Positions 13,259 to 21,541 of a stretch of DNA of 37,493 bases are shown one piece after another. The first letter of the stretch is position 1. Each line of letters opens with the position of its first letter. This DNA comes from a virus. The DNA is taken from the IMG/VR virus record IMGVR_UViG_3300046817_000309, positions 1 to 37,493 of that record, one strand, 5' to 3'. A program made the translations under genes and the position numbers. A model generated the notes under the pieces. That model made no database searches. It was given only the letters and a program-made list of their open reading frames with translations, and was not told the DNA's origin.

Positions 13259-14006
13259 CGGCCCGCGTGAACGCGTCCTTCTTATGGGCGGGTGGGGCGT
13301 TGGTAAGAGTTATGCTGCCGTCGCCCTCGCTAAGTACCTCAGGCAGACCGGATCGGACGCTATCGTCTACGTCATTGACACGACCTATGAGGCCGAACGG
13401 AACTTCATCGACTGTGGCGATAACGTCGTCATTCATCAGGTGGAGGAATGGGACGACTACTTGAAGGTCGTGAAGGAAATTCGTGAAGTGTCAAGGTCGC
13501 AGGACTGGCTTGTTGTTGACCGGCTTGACGAAGTGTGGGAGAAGGCGCAAGCTGGCTACAGCGAGAAGGTGTTTGGCAAGGAGATAGACGAGTGGTTCAT
13601 CGAGTATAAACGGGACCACGGCGAAGGCCATGCGTTCAGTGGAGAATACGGCACTAACTGGGGCATCATTAAGCGGATGCACGCGGCCTTCACGACTGAG
13701 GTGTTGAGGTTCAAGGGGAATGTTCTCGTTACCACAACTGCGGAACCTGTTGTCGAGCCAAATAGGGACGGCAAGGGCGGCGATGACAAGGACGTCCGCG
13801 CCGAGTTCGGGAAGTTCGGTGTCCGTCCCGGTGGGGAGAAGAGGAACGGCTTTAAGTTCCATACGATCCTACTGTTAGCTGAGGCGCGGCAGGGATCGTG
13901 GATTTACACAACGATCCGAGATCGTAGCCGCGAACAACAGAAGGGGAAGAAGATGACTGACTTCGTCGTGAGCTATCTCGTAGGAGTCGCCGGATGGAAA
14001 CTGTAG
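13245..14006 (+). CDS. Sak4-like RecA-fold ATPase
   Basis: The 253-aa NTPase has Walker A GGWGVGKS (15-22) near the N-terminus and Walker B WLVVD (88-92). The RecA-type core lacks extra DNA-binding domains. Length, early Walker A and context (next to an exonuclease and helicase, in a phage) match Sak4-type annealing proteins, which form filaments on ssDNA and support recombination. A generic AAA-24-type ATPase is the alternative. Its 3' end overlaps a small gene. Confidence 0.7.
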   Translation: MLRSDGPRERVLLMGGWGVGKSYAAVALAKYLRQTGSDAIVYVIDTTYEAERNFIDCGDNVVIHQVEEWDDYLKVVKEIREVSRSQDWLVVDRLDEVWEKAQAGYSEKVFGKEIDEWFIEYKRDHGEGHAFSGEYGTNWGIIKRMHAAFTTEVLRFKGNVLVTTTAEPVVEPNRDGKGGDDKDVRAEFGKFGVRPGGEKRNGFKFHTILLLAEARQGSWIYTTIRDRSREQQKGKKMTDFVVSYLVGVAGWKL

Positions 14007-14173
14007 AGTTGAGACTAACCGCCCATCAGTTCAACTTCGTCATTGACGTGCTACAGGACTTAGCGAGAGAAGCCGTCCGTGGCGATCCGACAAAGGTGGG
14101 CTATCGGGCGAATGTTCAGCGGGAAGCGAACGACCTCGTCGACGTGATGCTACAGCAAAGGATGGGATTGTGA
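13994..14173 (+). CDS. Small helical protein, 59 aa
   Basis: ATG overlaps the ATPase gene by 13 nt; AGGAGTC lies upstream. The peptide is helical and starts METVELRLTAHQFNFVIDVLQDL, a pattern seen in small phage proteins of unknown role that follow recombination genes. The stop overlaps the next GTG (TTGTGA). Confidence 0.55.
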   Translation: METVELRLTAHQFNFVIDVLQDLAREAVRGDPTKVGYRANVQREANDLVDVMLQQRMGL

Positions 14174-14331
14174 CTCATCAGATCGTCCGAATGTCTAGCG
14201 GGGACGTCTCGTCCATCGAGTGTGAGTGTGGATGGAGCGCCGCCGCGTCGAACCCGATTCCGCTTTTCGAGGAATGGCATGACCATCGTTGTGACACCGT
14301 AGGGGAAGACGAGGAAGCTAATGCCGGTTAG
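14170..14331 (+). CDS. Small zinc-binding protein, 53 aa
   Basis: GTG overlaps the previous stop. C18, C20, H37, H39 and C41 form a compact Cys/His set (ECECGW ... WHDHRC), suggesting zinc binding. The acidic tail (VGEDEEA) ends inside the start of the amidase gene, with an 11-nt overlap. It resembles the protein encoded at 11530 in having a Trp right after the first Cys pair. The function is unknown. Confidence 0.55.
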   Translation: MTHQIVRMSSGDVSSIECECGWSAAASNPIPLFEEWHDHRCDTVGEDEEANAG

Positions 14332-15007
14332 CAGAGTAACGATCCATCATCGTGGAGGCGGCGCGCCCGCTAACGGTCCGTGGGGAGGTAGTGAGCCGTA
14401 CAGTATCCTGATCGGGATAACGGAGAACACCGTCCAGCAACCGCCAGAGACGTCCTGGGCGACCGCGGGTTATAACCACGTCAGTTACGACGTTTGTCTG
14501 TCCGGGAACCGTAATATCCAGCCAATATCGGACGGAGACTTAAAGCTACTCCATGACGCTTATACGTTAGGCGTTGAGCGTGGCTGGATCGTTCCGAACC
14601 CGATAGTCTACCCGCATGGAACGATCAATAAACCACCGCCGCCGTATCCGACAGGTAGCTCGCCCACAGAATGCCCTGGGACGCTAACTATCGCACGTTG
14701 GCCTCAGGTTGTTAACGCGTTCTCAGGTTCAACTCAACCCGTACCAGGAGATGACGATATGCCCGCAGACAAGGACTTCGTCGACGCCTTCTCGAATAGC
14801 GAAGGGTCGTGGAAGCTACAGTACGATGGTGGCGTGGAGACGGTCCGTGGACCGTTCTACGGCTCCTACTTCACCTTGGACCCCTCCGTCCGCAATGATC
14901 CGACACGGCGTTTCCTGACCATCTGTGCTGCGTTGAACGGGCTACGCGGATATAGTCTCGTGAGTGTAAAGGCAGGCGAGGTCTACTCGTTCAATACACC
15001 ACGATGA
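14321..15007 (+). CDS. N-acetylmuramoyl-L-alanine amidase endolysin
   Basis: The 228-aa protein would cut the amide bond between muramic acid and the stem peptide to lyse the host. Residues 1-130 match the amidase_2/PGRP fold of T7 lysozyme: VTIHHRGG (zinc ligand H9 or H10), YNHVSYDVCLSG (51-62), then YPHG with H99 and TECPG with C118 as the remaining ligands. A Pro-rich linker leads to a C-terminal domain (about 143-228) of unknown type, presumably for cell-wall binding. It lies inside the recombination operon rather than a lysis cassette, with no holin beside it. No signal peptide is seen. Confidence 0.8.
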   Translation: MPVSRVTIHHRGGGAPANGPWGGSEPYSILIGITENTVQQPPETSWATAGYNHVSYDVCLSGNRNIQPISDGDLKLLHDAYTLGVERGWIVPNPIVYPHGTINKPPPPYPTGSSPTECPGTLTIARWPQVVNAFSGSTQPVPGDDDMPADKDFVDAFSNSEGSWKLQYDGGVETVRGPFYGSYFTLDPSVRNDPTRRFLTICAALNGLRGYSLVSVKAGEVYSFNTPR

Positions 15008-15008
15008 C

Positions 15009-15668
15009 GTGCATGTATCGTCCACGGAACCTAAGATACTACGTGAGCTAGGTACGGCCTCAACGCTGCCCGAGAAATACGGCGCAGACTTCCTTATGGT
15101 TACACGCATCGGGTTAGTAGGCGTCCAACGAAAGGAAGTGAGTGATCTAATCGCGAGTCTCCAAGACGGTAGGTTGAGTAAAGAACTAGGACAGATGCGG
15201 TCGCTGGCGCTAGGCGTCGTCATTATCGAGGGGGTACCGCAATGGTCGCGGGATGGCTACTTGTTGAGTGCGAGATCGTTTCGGAAGAGTCAATGGGATG
15301 GCGTCTGTTTCTCTATCCAGGCGGAAGGACTATGGTTGGTCCGCACGTCGGGAGTCTCAGAGACGGCGTCATCTCTAGCGAGTCTAGAGAGTTGGTTATC
15401 CAAAGAGAGGCACGGGATACGGACGCGCCCAAAGGCAAACGGCGCGTGGGGAACGGCCGATAATCGTGAGTGGGGGATTCACTTGTTACAGTCATTCCCA
15501 GGCATTGGCGCGGATACAGCGGCCAATATCTACGACTATTTTGAGGGCGTCCCGTTGATCTGGCTGGTTAATGCGCTACAGTTACAGGAAGTGAAGGGCG
15601 TGGGTAGGGGCCGCGCCGAGAAGATGTTTGAATCGTTACGGAGAACTAGTGGGAATACAGAGACTTAG
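15009..15668 (+). CDS. ERCC4-type nuclease with HhH motifs
   Basis: GTG starts 1 nt after the amidase stop. The 219-aa product begins with an ERCC4 nuclease core: D27, then VGVQRKEVSDLIASLQDGRL (37-56). The C-terminus carries two helix-hairpin-helix motifs (FPGIGADTAA at 163-172; VKGVGRGRAEKM at 195-206), as in XPF/Mus81/Hef proteins. Such enzymes cut branched DNA. The usual ERK catalytic triplet reads Q40-R41-K42 here, so the Glu is replaced and activity is uncertain; this may also be a subfamily trait. It fits the recombination module. Confidence 0.75.
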   Translation: MHVSSTEPKILRELGTASTLPEKYGADFLMVTRIGLVGVQRKEVSDLIASLQDGRLSKELGQMRSLALGVVIIEGVPQWSRDGYLLSARSFRKSQWDGVCFSIQAEGLWLVRTSGVSETASSLASLESWLSKERHGIRTRPKANGAWGTADNREWGIHLLQSFPGIGADTAANIYDYFEGVPLIWLVNALQLQEVKGVGRGRAEKMFESLRRTSGNTET

Positions 15669-15909
15669 CGTGAAGAACGTCCGGAAGATGGCGAGACTGA
15701 CGGGCCTGGACTTGCAGATGGTGTGGGCGGGTAGTGCCGCTCACGGCCCCTGGCGTTATGCGCGGGACTACGACGACAACCACTACGACATTAACGTGAA
15801 GACGGGCGAGTGGAAACCCGATCCGGACCAATGGCATACGTCGTCCTGCCCCGGTCACGAGAACTACAATCCGGAGGAATGGGAACGTGCCGAACCTATC
15901 GCTGATTAG
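15649..15909 (+). CDS. Hypothetical protein, 86 aa
   Basis: I prefer GTG 15649 (CGGAG upstream) over a TTG at 15628 in the same frame. The product has a basic helical N-terminus (RLSVKNVRKMARLTG) and an aromatic/acidic second half (WRYARDYDDNHYDINVKTGEWKPDPDQW), ending with a CPGHENYNPEEW segment. No family is recognised. It overlaps the ERCC4 and methylase genes at its two ends. Confidence 0.55.
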   Translation: MGIQRLSVKNVRKMARLTGLDLQMVWAGSAAHGPWRYARDYDDNHYDINVKTGEWKPDPDQWHTSSCPGHENYNPEEWERAEPIAD

Positions 15910-16849
15910 GTGGGCGGGCGGCAAGGGGCGTCAACTTGACGACCTCTTGCCGTTCATCCCTAACACAAAGATATACGTGGAACCGTTCGGCGGAGGTGGG
16001 ACGGTCCTCCTGAATAAGTCGCCGAGTCCCATTGAGGTCTACAATGATCTGGATAGATCGCTCGTCAACCTGTTCTTAGTGTTGAGGGACGAGGACAAGT
16101 TCGACCGTTTCGCTGGGATGCTCCATTGGACGCTGTATTCGCGTGAGACATTCTTGGGCTCCCTCGACTGTGAGAGCGAGCCCGACGACGTACTTGCAGC
16201 CGTAAAGTTCTACACGATGCTCAATCAGTCAATCAGCGGGAAGCGTCTCGCGGGCAAGTCGGATTGGGCCAGAGCGAAAGTAGACAATCTTGCGGATAGG
16301 TGGGTTCTACGCCAAGAAAAACTCGGATGGATTCGTGATCGTCTTGCCAGGGTTCAGATCGAAAACCGAGACGCTCTTGACATACTTAAAGCATGGGACT
16401 CCCCCGGAACGGTCTTTTATTGCGACCCACCGTACGTACTTGAAACCAGGCGTAAAATCAAGTATTACGCAGTCGAGCCAGGTGACGATTACCACGTTCA
16501 GTTGGTCGAGTCGCTCGCGCACGTCAAAGGTGCCGTCATCCTCAGCGGATACCTTCACCCGATCTACAACAGATTAGCGGACTTCGGATGGTCAGCGGAT
16601 AGCTACAGTCAGACCGCGAATATGACGATCCATAAAGTCGGCGCGGAGCGAGATGAACGCCGTGAAGTAGTGTGGCGTAACAAGCAGGCGATGGCGTTCG
16701 GCATCAAAGTGCCGTTGCCGCTTGATTTTGGTCCCGCCGGCGTGGTAGCTCCTTCTACAGTGACCGTGGAGCCGCCGCTGGAAGGTCCGTGGGGTGATCG
16801 GCCCATCGAGCTAGACGAGGCCGGAGAATGGGAATCAGAGGTGTTCTAG
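15887..16849 (+). CDS. dam: D12-class adenine-N6 DNA methyltransferase
   Basis: The 320-aa enzyme would transfer a methyl group from SAM to adenine N6. Motifs are WAGGKG (9-14) and EPFGGGGTV (32-40) for SAM binding and the catalytic DPPY at 180-183, in the D12/Dam order. The likely site is GATC by family, but that is not shown. The last 50 residues form a Pro/Glu-rich tail beyond the usual 270-280 aa length. GTG start. It ends the rightward operon and converges on the minus-strand block. Phage orphan methylases usually protect DNA from host restriction. No cognate restriction gene is seen. Confidence 0.8.
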   Translation: MPNLSLIRWAGGKGRQLDDLLPFIPNTKIYVEPFGGGGTVLLNKSPSPIEVYNDLDRSLVNLFLVLRDEDKFDRFAGMLHWTLYSRETFLGSLDCESEPDDVLAAVKFYTMLNQSISGKRLAGKSDWARAKVDNLADRWVLRQEKLGWIRDRLARVQIENRDALDILKAWDSPGTVFYCDPPYVLETRRKIKYYAVEPGDDYHVQLVESLAHVKGAVILSGYLHPIYNRLADFGWSADSYSQTANMTIHKVGAERDERREVVWRNKQAMAFGIKVPLPLDFGPAGVVAPSTVTVEPPLEGPWGDRPIELDEAGEWESEVF

Positions 16850-16856
16850 GCGATGT

Positions 16857-16874
16857 TCACGCTGAGCGGCGTGA
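16857..16874. terminator. Weak hairpin at the convergent junction
   Basis: TCACGC and GCGTGA form a 6-bp stem with a 6-nt loop overlapping the minus-strand gene's stop codon. There is no T-tract. It is the only hairpin at the meeting point of two long opposing operons, so it may be a poor terminator or chance. Confidence 0.25.
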
Positions 16875-17156
16875 CTTCCACCTACGGAAAGCAAAGGCAC
16901 AGTCGCGCGTACAGAAGCGACACCTGAACCCTTGTGTACGCTCTTTCTGCACCCGCGCTGCAAAATCCTCGCCGCACCAGTCGCATTCCCGCATGATGAA
17001 CGTACCGTTACGATATGGGATGGACTGCGCGTAGTTGGCGGGCTCGCGATTCGGTGTCGCCTTGATCCGGTCCACGTGAGCGTAGTAGTCCGGAAACTCG
17101 CGGCGTAGCTGTTCCGTAACTATAGCGAGGGCCGCTCGGACGTCCTCTGGCTCCAC
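16857..17156 (-). CDS. Zinc-ribbon (treble-clef-like) protein
   Basis: I place the start at GTG 17156, 1 nt after the stop of the membrane peptide and behind GGAAA; the open frame continues upstream over that gene. The 99-aa product has a helical N-terminus (DVRAALAIVTEQLRREF) and a C-terminal block CDWCGEDF ... RCRFCTRDCAFAFRRWK. The C-x2-CG-x-F ... C-x2-C-x3-C-x-x-A-x-R pattern is a common phage/bacterial zinc ribbon, probably nucleic-acid binding. It is the last gene of the leftward operon. Confidence 0.6.
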   Translation of the reverse strand: MEPEDVRAALAIVTEQLRREFPDYYAHVDRIKATPNREPANYAQSIPYRNGTFIMRECDWCGEDFAARVQKERTQGFRCRFCTRDCAFAFRRWKSRRSA

Positions 17157-17157
17157 G

Positions 17158-17253
17158 CTATTTCCGCTTAAGTAGCCTGTACGTGAGATAGACCGCGAGA
17201 GCACTCCCGTCGAAGATCGCGACTATTGCCGCAAGACGGAGCCAGTGTCCCAT
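17158..17253 (-). CDS. 31-aa single-span membrane peptide
   Basis: ATG overlaps the stop of the regulator gene (TAATG read on the minus strand). The peptide has one hydrophobic segment (residues 4-26, LRLAAIVAIFDGSALAVYLT) and a basic end (LLKRK), so a C-terminal positive cytoplasmic tail is likely. A longer frame covering the same bases is the shadow of the regulator gene. At the end of a late operon, a small lysis or membrane role is conceivable. Confidence 0.5.
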   Translation of the reverse strand: MGHWLRLAAIVAIFDGSALAVYLTYRLLKRK

Positions 17254-17507
17254 TACGCCTCTATTGCATGTTCCGAGTCGTAGGCGCCGAGTATGTCGTC
17301 CGGGTTGCATTTCAGGACTTCGCAGAGCCGGATCACGTGATGGGCCGGGATCGCCCGTTTCCCTAACGCGTACTCTGAGAGCCGCGATGGTGCCATGCCG
17401 CAGGCTACGGCTACAAAGTAGTTCGGCCGGTTCTGCGGCTCCATGAGGATCGCGCGTAGCTTCGTCGTTGTCGTAGGTTCCCACGGTGTTCTCCGACTGT
17501 CGCCCAT
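17253..17507 (-). CDS. Cro/C1-type helix-turn-helix regulator
   Basis: The 84-aa protein has an XRE-type domain: TTKLRAIL (17-24), the HTH PNYFVAVACGMAPSRLSEYALGKRAIP (about 29-55), and the terminal helices HHVIRLCEVLKCNPDDIL. This would bind DNA as a dimer. It starts directly after the 1343-aa virion gene, 2 nt from its stop, so it is expressed at the end of the late operon rather than in a lysogeny region. It may shut off early transcription late in infection or act on host genes. Confidence 0.7.
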   Translation of the reverse strand: MGDSRRTPWEPTTTTKLRAILMEPQNRPNYFVAVACGMAPSRLSEYALGKRAIPAHHVIRLCEVLKCNPDDILGAYDSEHAIEA

Positions 17508-17509
17508 CT

Positions 17510-20500
17510 CTACAGCACCTTCCGTTTCCGCTGCTTCGGCTTCTTCTCCACCGCTTTCGGGGCGATACCTGGGAACAGCTTATCGTAGTTGTCGATGTAG
17601 TTCGCTACCTCATGCGCAGGGTAGAGGTAGCCTTCAAACGGTACCGTCTCGAACGTCCGGATGCCAGCCGTGTTACCAGTCGCGAGGGCATTCGCTACAG
17701 CCGATTGTGCGTCCCGGAACTGGCCGGCGGCCGCTTTAGCGCGAACGTCATAAATGTTGATAGGAGCGATCGCGAACGGCATGTTGAGTTCCTGCCAGAA
17801 CGCCCGCTGATACGCCTCAGGGTTCGACTGTTTCAGCTTCCGCATTGTATCCGTAAAGAGTAGGTAATGGTCGAGTAGTTCGACCTGCGGAATGAACGAC
17901 GACGCAAAGTCGAAGATGTTCAACTTCGGCCTCGTCGCAACTGTCGTCCCGGTGTACGCGTCGTATGTGAAGTTTTGGTGGAGGGACGGCGTGCCCGTGG
18001 ACGGGTTTATGCCCATCGCTTTGAGAGCCGTCTGGTATTCAGGCGCCATTCCCATGAGGAAGCCCGTCATCGAGAACACGCTTGACATTGAGCGGAACGG
18101 ATTCAGGTTGCTGATATCCACGGACTTCTTGTTACCGAACGGATCTACGCCGCCAAACAGGAGCAGTTTCGAGAGCCGTCCAGGGTCACCCGTCTGGTTC
18201 GTGTCCTCCATGTTAGAGGCCAGGTTCGCGAGGATTGCGGCGCGTAGAGGGTGATCGGCCGGATACGTGAGGACGTACTGTAGGATATGCTTCGTGAACG
18301 TCCAGAAGGGAAAGACTTGCCGTACCACTGTCCGCTCAAACGGTGTCAGGTTATCCACGTTAATGAGCGTCTTGTTGACGAAGGCAATGGCATCTTCGTT
18401 CGTGGCCCCATGCCGCATCTGGTGAAGGTAGACGCCCGCACGGTAGAAGTCCGTGGTCAGGTTCTCTAGGTCGTTGATATTCTGCTCGACGTTGACGAGT
18501 CCCTGCCGCGCCTTCGACTGGCGCCACAGTTCGCCGAACTTCATCCCAGAACGAAGCTCCATGATGTTATCGACGCGTTCCTCGTACATACCCTTTTGTA
18601 CGGCATCCGCGCCCTCCTGCCACATAGGGGCGGGAACATCTAGGCGAAGCTGCTGAATCTCGTCCGCGATCTTGCCATCCTTCGCCAGTTTGAATACGGT
18701 AGGCGCGTGCGACAGCATCTCTATGAGCGCACCAGGCTCCCGCAGCGTCGTCATTACAAGGCCGCCGAGCCCGACGTGTACCATATGCCGCGGTCCAGTT
18801 AGAACACTAACTTTGAAGATACGGTGCGCAGGGTCTAGGACCGCTTTAAACGGCATCCTATTCCCCTCCATAAGCTGCGTTAAGCCTTTGGAAACCGCTC
18901 GTGGCATGATGTACGTCTCGCCAGCCTTACCCTTCCACGAATCTACCCACTTATACGGATCGAACGGCACGTACTCTTCCGTCAGATGGGACATTGCGTG
19001 GACGCCGTACCGCTTCTCCATATCCGCTTGGACGTCCGCCATATTGTGGATCAGACCCGACTTGTTCATCAGGTAGTCCACGAATTGCCGCGTGGCTTCC
19101 GTTTGTAGGTAATCGACCGCATGAGCGGATAGTACGGCCCTAACGTCCAGCACCATCGGCGAGAAGTCAAAGATACGAGCGCGCGCAGATTTTGGCTCTA
19201 GAATCTTCGTAGGGAACGGTCTAATCTCGCCGAACGTCATCTTATCGTAATGCTTGTATTCAAGCTCGTGCATCCAGATCGGGTCGAAACCCGCCTTAGA
19301 CATTTGCACCCAATCGTTGAACGCGTTCTTCTCTACTCGTCCTAGTACCTTAGACCCGACTACCGCTTCTAAGTCTTCGCGCGTCTGCGCGCTGGACAGG
19401 TGAGTCGTGAGGTCTTGGTACGCCTGGTGCAGTTCCGCAAGACCTTCCGCGAGGCCGGCGCCCTGCGTCTGGTTTTTGAGTTCCCGCGCCGACTTGAAGA
19501 AGTCGTCTGTCGCGTTTCGGATCAGGGCACCGCGCGCCTGCTCGTGGACTAGCGGATAGAAACGGTCAGGGGCGTCTCGCGTCAAGGCCGTATAGTGAGC
19601 TTTCTCCGCCTTTGCCGAGATGGACTTCCGCGCCTCTAGATCAGTCATCGCCGACGTATACGCCTCTTTGGCCTTCGCGAGTCGATCCACGGCCCCGGCC
19701 GCAACCTTAGACTTAGTGCCGAGTGCGTACGCCTGATCGTAAAGGTAGTTACGGTAGGCTTCCTGTGCGGCTGCTCCCGGACCTTCCCGTCGTAGCTGCG
19801 TTCCGAGACGTGCTAACGCCACCTTGATATCCTGCGGCTTACCAGCCGCGAATGCCCGTTCAACCTTGTCGTAGTATTTCGCGTGTGGTCCCGTTATCCC
19901 CTGACGAATGAAATCCTGGGCAGCATTGTAAAGCGCACCCGCGGAGGAAACGGTCGAGGGCCGTTTCGCTGCGTCCGCCGCAGATTCCCCATACTTGGCG
20001 TACGTTGTCGTTTTCCCGGAGGCTTCTCGTTGGGCTCGTTCGACGGCATCTTTAGCCTTTGTTAGCTTATCCGTGAAGATTTGGACTGCTTTTGCGGCCT
20101 GCTGCGCCTTCTCGTAGGTCCGGTAGACGCGGCTAGACCGGGCGTAGATTTCAGTCTTTCCCGTGATAGGATTCTCGATCGGCACGTTCAGTGAGGGACG
20201 ATCGTGCGATCCGGGCAGAACAGCCTTTCGCGGTACCGTTGACTTCTCTTGCCACTTATCCGAGTATTTACGGATCGCCTGTAGCTGCGCGCCCTCGCCG
20301 GGCTGATAGACACGATTCGGCACCGCGTCTTTGGCGATATAGCCGGTAGTGGCGTCGTAAGAGATATCGCCGGGCGTGACCCGAACTTCGTGTACCATAT
20401 CCTTTAGATACGGGACTATCTCGTCGCCGAACTGACTTTTCGCGTACGCCATAGCCTCACCGGGCGACCAGAAGATTTGCTGGTTAGTCGCGATCGGGTT

Positions 20501-21541
20501 CGCCGTGACGATACCTGACGCGCCATTGAAGTTAGGGTCTGATCCGAGCGAATAGGCTGTGACGTCACGTCCGGGAGGTACGTTTTGAAGAAGGGATTGG
20601 ACGTCTCCGTCTGCGGCCGCGATCTGGTTAGGCGACGGGGCAGGGACCGCCTCTAGCTCGTATCGAGCGTTATATGCCTGGGCGTCGATAACGAGCCGCT
20701 GAGACTCTTCCGCGGATAGCGCCTTCCCAATGAGCCCCGCGTCCTTTAGCTCCGTGATACCTTCCTTGGCGAACCTCCGAGCATAGACTCGCGCAAGTTG
20801 GTTATAGGCCGTCCATACGGGCCGGAACTTCTTCGCGTACTGTGAGAGAGGGCCGTTCGAGTTCTCTAGGAACGACTGGAAACGATCCTCTAGTCCTGTC
20901 TTCCGCGCTATCGCCTGGATCGGGTGACCTTCCTTCATTGCCGCCATAGCCGTCCCGGCCTCTGCCTCGTCCGCGCCGATCGTTAGGAGCTTCGACCCGG
21001 CGGATACGATAGGCAGGACTGAGAGGAAGTCGTTCAGCGGGTGCTCGGAGATGCCTTTCCAGCCGCCTGAGATAGCGAACGCGCCTGGTACTAGCGCCCC
21101 AACGATAGGAGCTGCCTCGACCTGCTGTGCCGCATCCGTGATCTTCATACTCCCAAGATCGCCTAACGCTGCGCCAAGGTGAGGTGCAATCTCTGCCCAC
21201 TTATGCGGATTGATTATGTCCGCAGCTTCGTGGACAAGTCCCGGCATGAACGATCGAACGTCCGTTGTGAGGTCTTTCCCAACGTTCGCGGCCATCGACA
21301 TTGGATTCCAGTCGAAGCTACCGCCTGTCGCTTTCGGTGTCGTCACCTGGCCCGTATAGGCCGAGTGAACCATTGAGATGATTTCTTCCTCAGGCAACGG
21401 ACTACCACCGTCAATGAGGCGTTTCAGGTCCGTCCGCGCTAGCTCCGTCGCCGGCTTGGAATCCATGCCCGCGCCCGTCAACATCGAGATACGACGCTGC
21501 CATTTGAGCGCTTCGGATTGGAGTTCCGGAACGGTCGGCAT
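17510..21541 (-). CDS. Large internal virion protein, 1343 aa
   Basis: This is the longest gene of the window. By position (after the transglycosylase-bearing gene) and size it is probably an ejection/inner-core protein that passes into the host with the DNA. The N-terminal 200 residues contain Ala/Gly-rich segments. Residues about 480-720 are Lys/Ala/Glu-rich helices, likely coiled coil. Residues about 925-1190 include VSVLTGPRHMVHVGLGGLV and VVRQVFPFWTFTKHILQYVL, which resemble the conserved C-terminal part of phage polyvalent/internal proteins (LPD38-like). No enzymatic motif is certain. The Lys-rich end (KKPKQRKRKVL) is notable. Confidence 0.6.
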   Translation of the reverse strand: MPTVPELQSEALKWQRRISMLTGAGMDSKPATELARTDLKRLIDGGSPLPEEEIISMVHSAYTGQVTTPKATGGSFDWNPMSMAANVGKDLTTDVRSFMPGLVHEAADIINPHKWAEIAPHLGAALGDLGSMKITDAAQQVEAAPIVGALVPGAFAISGGWKGISEHPLNDFLSVLPIVSAGSKLLTIGADEAEAGTAMAAMKEGHPIQAIARKTGLEDRFQSFLENSNGPLSQYAKKFRPVWTAYNQLARVYARRFAKEGITELKDAGLIGKALSAEESQRLVIDAQAYNARYELEAVPAPSPNQIAAADGDVQSLLQNVPPGRDVTAYSLGSDPNFNGASGIVTANPIATNQQIFWSPGEAMAYAKSQFGDEIVPYLKDMVHEVRVTPGDISYDATTGYIAKDAVPNRVYQPGEGAQLQAIRKYSDKWQEKSTVPRKAVLPGSHDRPSLNVPIENPITGKTEIYARSSRVYRTYEKAQQAAKAVQIFTDKLTKAKDAVERAQREASGKTTTYAKYGESAADAAKRPSTVSSAGALYNAAQDFIRQGITGPHAKYYDKVERAFAAGKPQDIKVALARLGTQLRREGPGAAAQEAYRNYLYDQAYALGTKSKVAAGAVDRLAKAKEAYTSAMTDLEARKSISAKAEKAHYTALTRDAPDRFYPLVHEQARGALIRNATDDFFKSARELKNQTQGAGLAEGLAELHQAYQDLTTHLSSAQTREDLEAVVGSKVLGRVEKNAFNDWVQMSKAGFDPIWMHELEYKHYDKMTFGEIRPFPTKILEPKSARARIFDFSPMVLDVRAVLSAHAVDYLQTEATRQFVDYLMNKSGLIHNMADVQADMEKRYGVHAMSHLTEEYVPFDPYKWVDSWKGKAGETYIMPRAVSKGLTQLMEGNRMPFKAVLDPAHRIFKVSVLTGPRHMVHVGLGGLVMTTLREPGALIEMLSHAPTVFKLAKDGKIADEIQQLRLDVPAPMWQEGADAVQKGMYEERVDNIMELRSGMKFGELWRQSKARQGLVNVEQNINDLENLTTDFYRAGVYLHQMRHGATNEDAIAFVNKTLINVDNLTPFERTVVRQVFPFWTFTKHILQYVLTYPADHPLRAAILANLASNMEDTNQTGDPGRLSKLLLFGGVDPFGNKKSVDISNLNPFRSMSSVFSMTGFLMGMAPEYQTALKAMGINPSTGTPSLHQNFTYDAYTGTTVATRPKLNIFDFASSFIPQVELLDHYLLFTDTMRKLKQSNPEAYQRAFWQELNMPFAIAPINIYDVRAKAAAGQFRDAQSAVANALATGNTAGIRTFETVPFEGYLYPAHEVANYIDNYDKLFPGIAPKAVEKKPKQRKRKVL

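Noticed and set aside
15887-16849. Restriction-modification system
   Set aside because: The methylase has no restriction endonuclease partner in the neighbourhood; it is best read as an orphan phage methylase.
16857-17204. 115-aa reading of the terminal zinc protein
   Set aside because: The first 16 codons overlap the membrane peptide gene; GTG 17156 fits coupling and ribosome site better.
17158-17484. Longer 108-aa minus frame over the regulator
   Set aside because: It overlaps the HTH gene out of frame and looks like a shadow; only its last 31 codons, starting at 17253, look real.
16800-17510. Lysogeny module (integrase, attachment site) near the Cro/C1-type gene
   Set aside because: No integrase, recombinase or repeated attachment site seen; the regulator is part of the late operon, so temperate life style is not supported.
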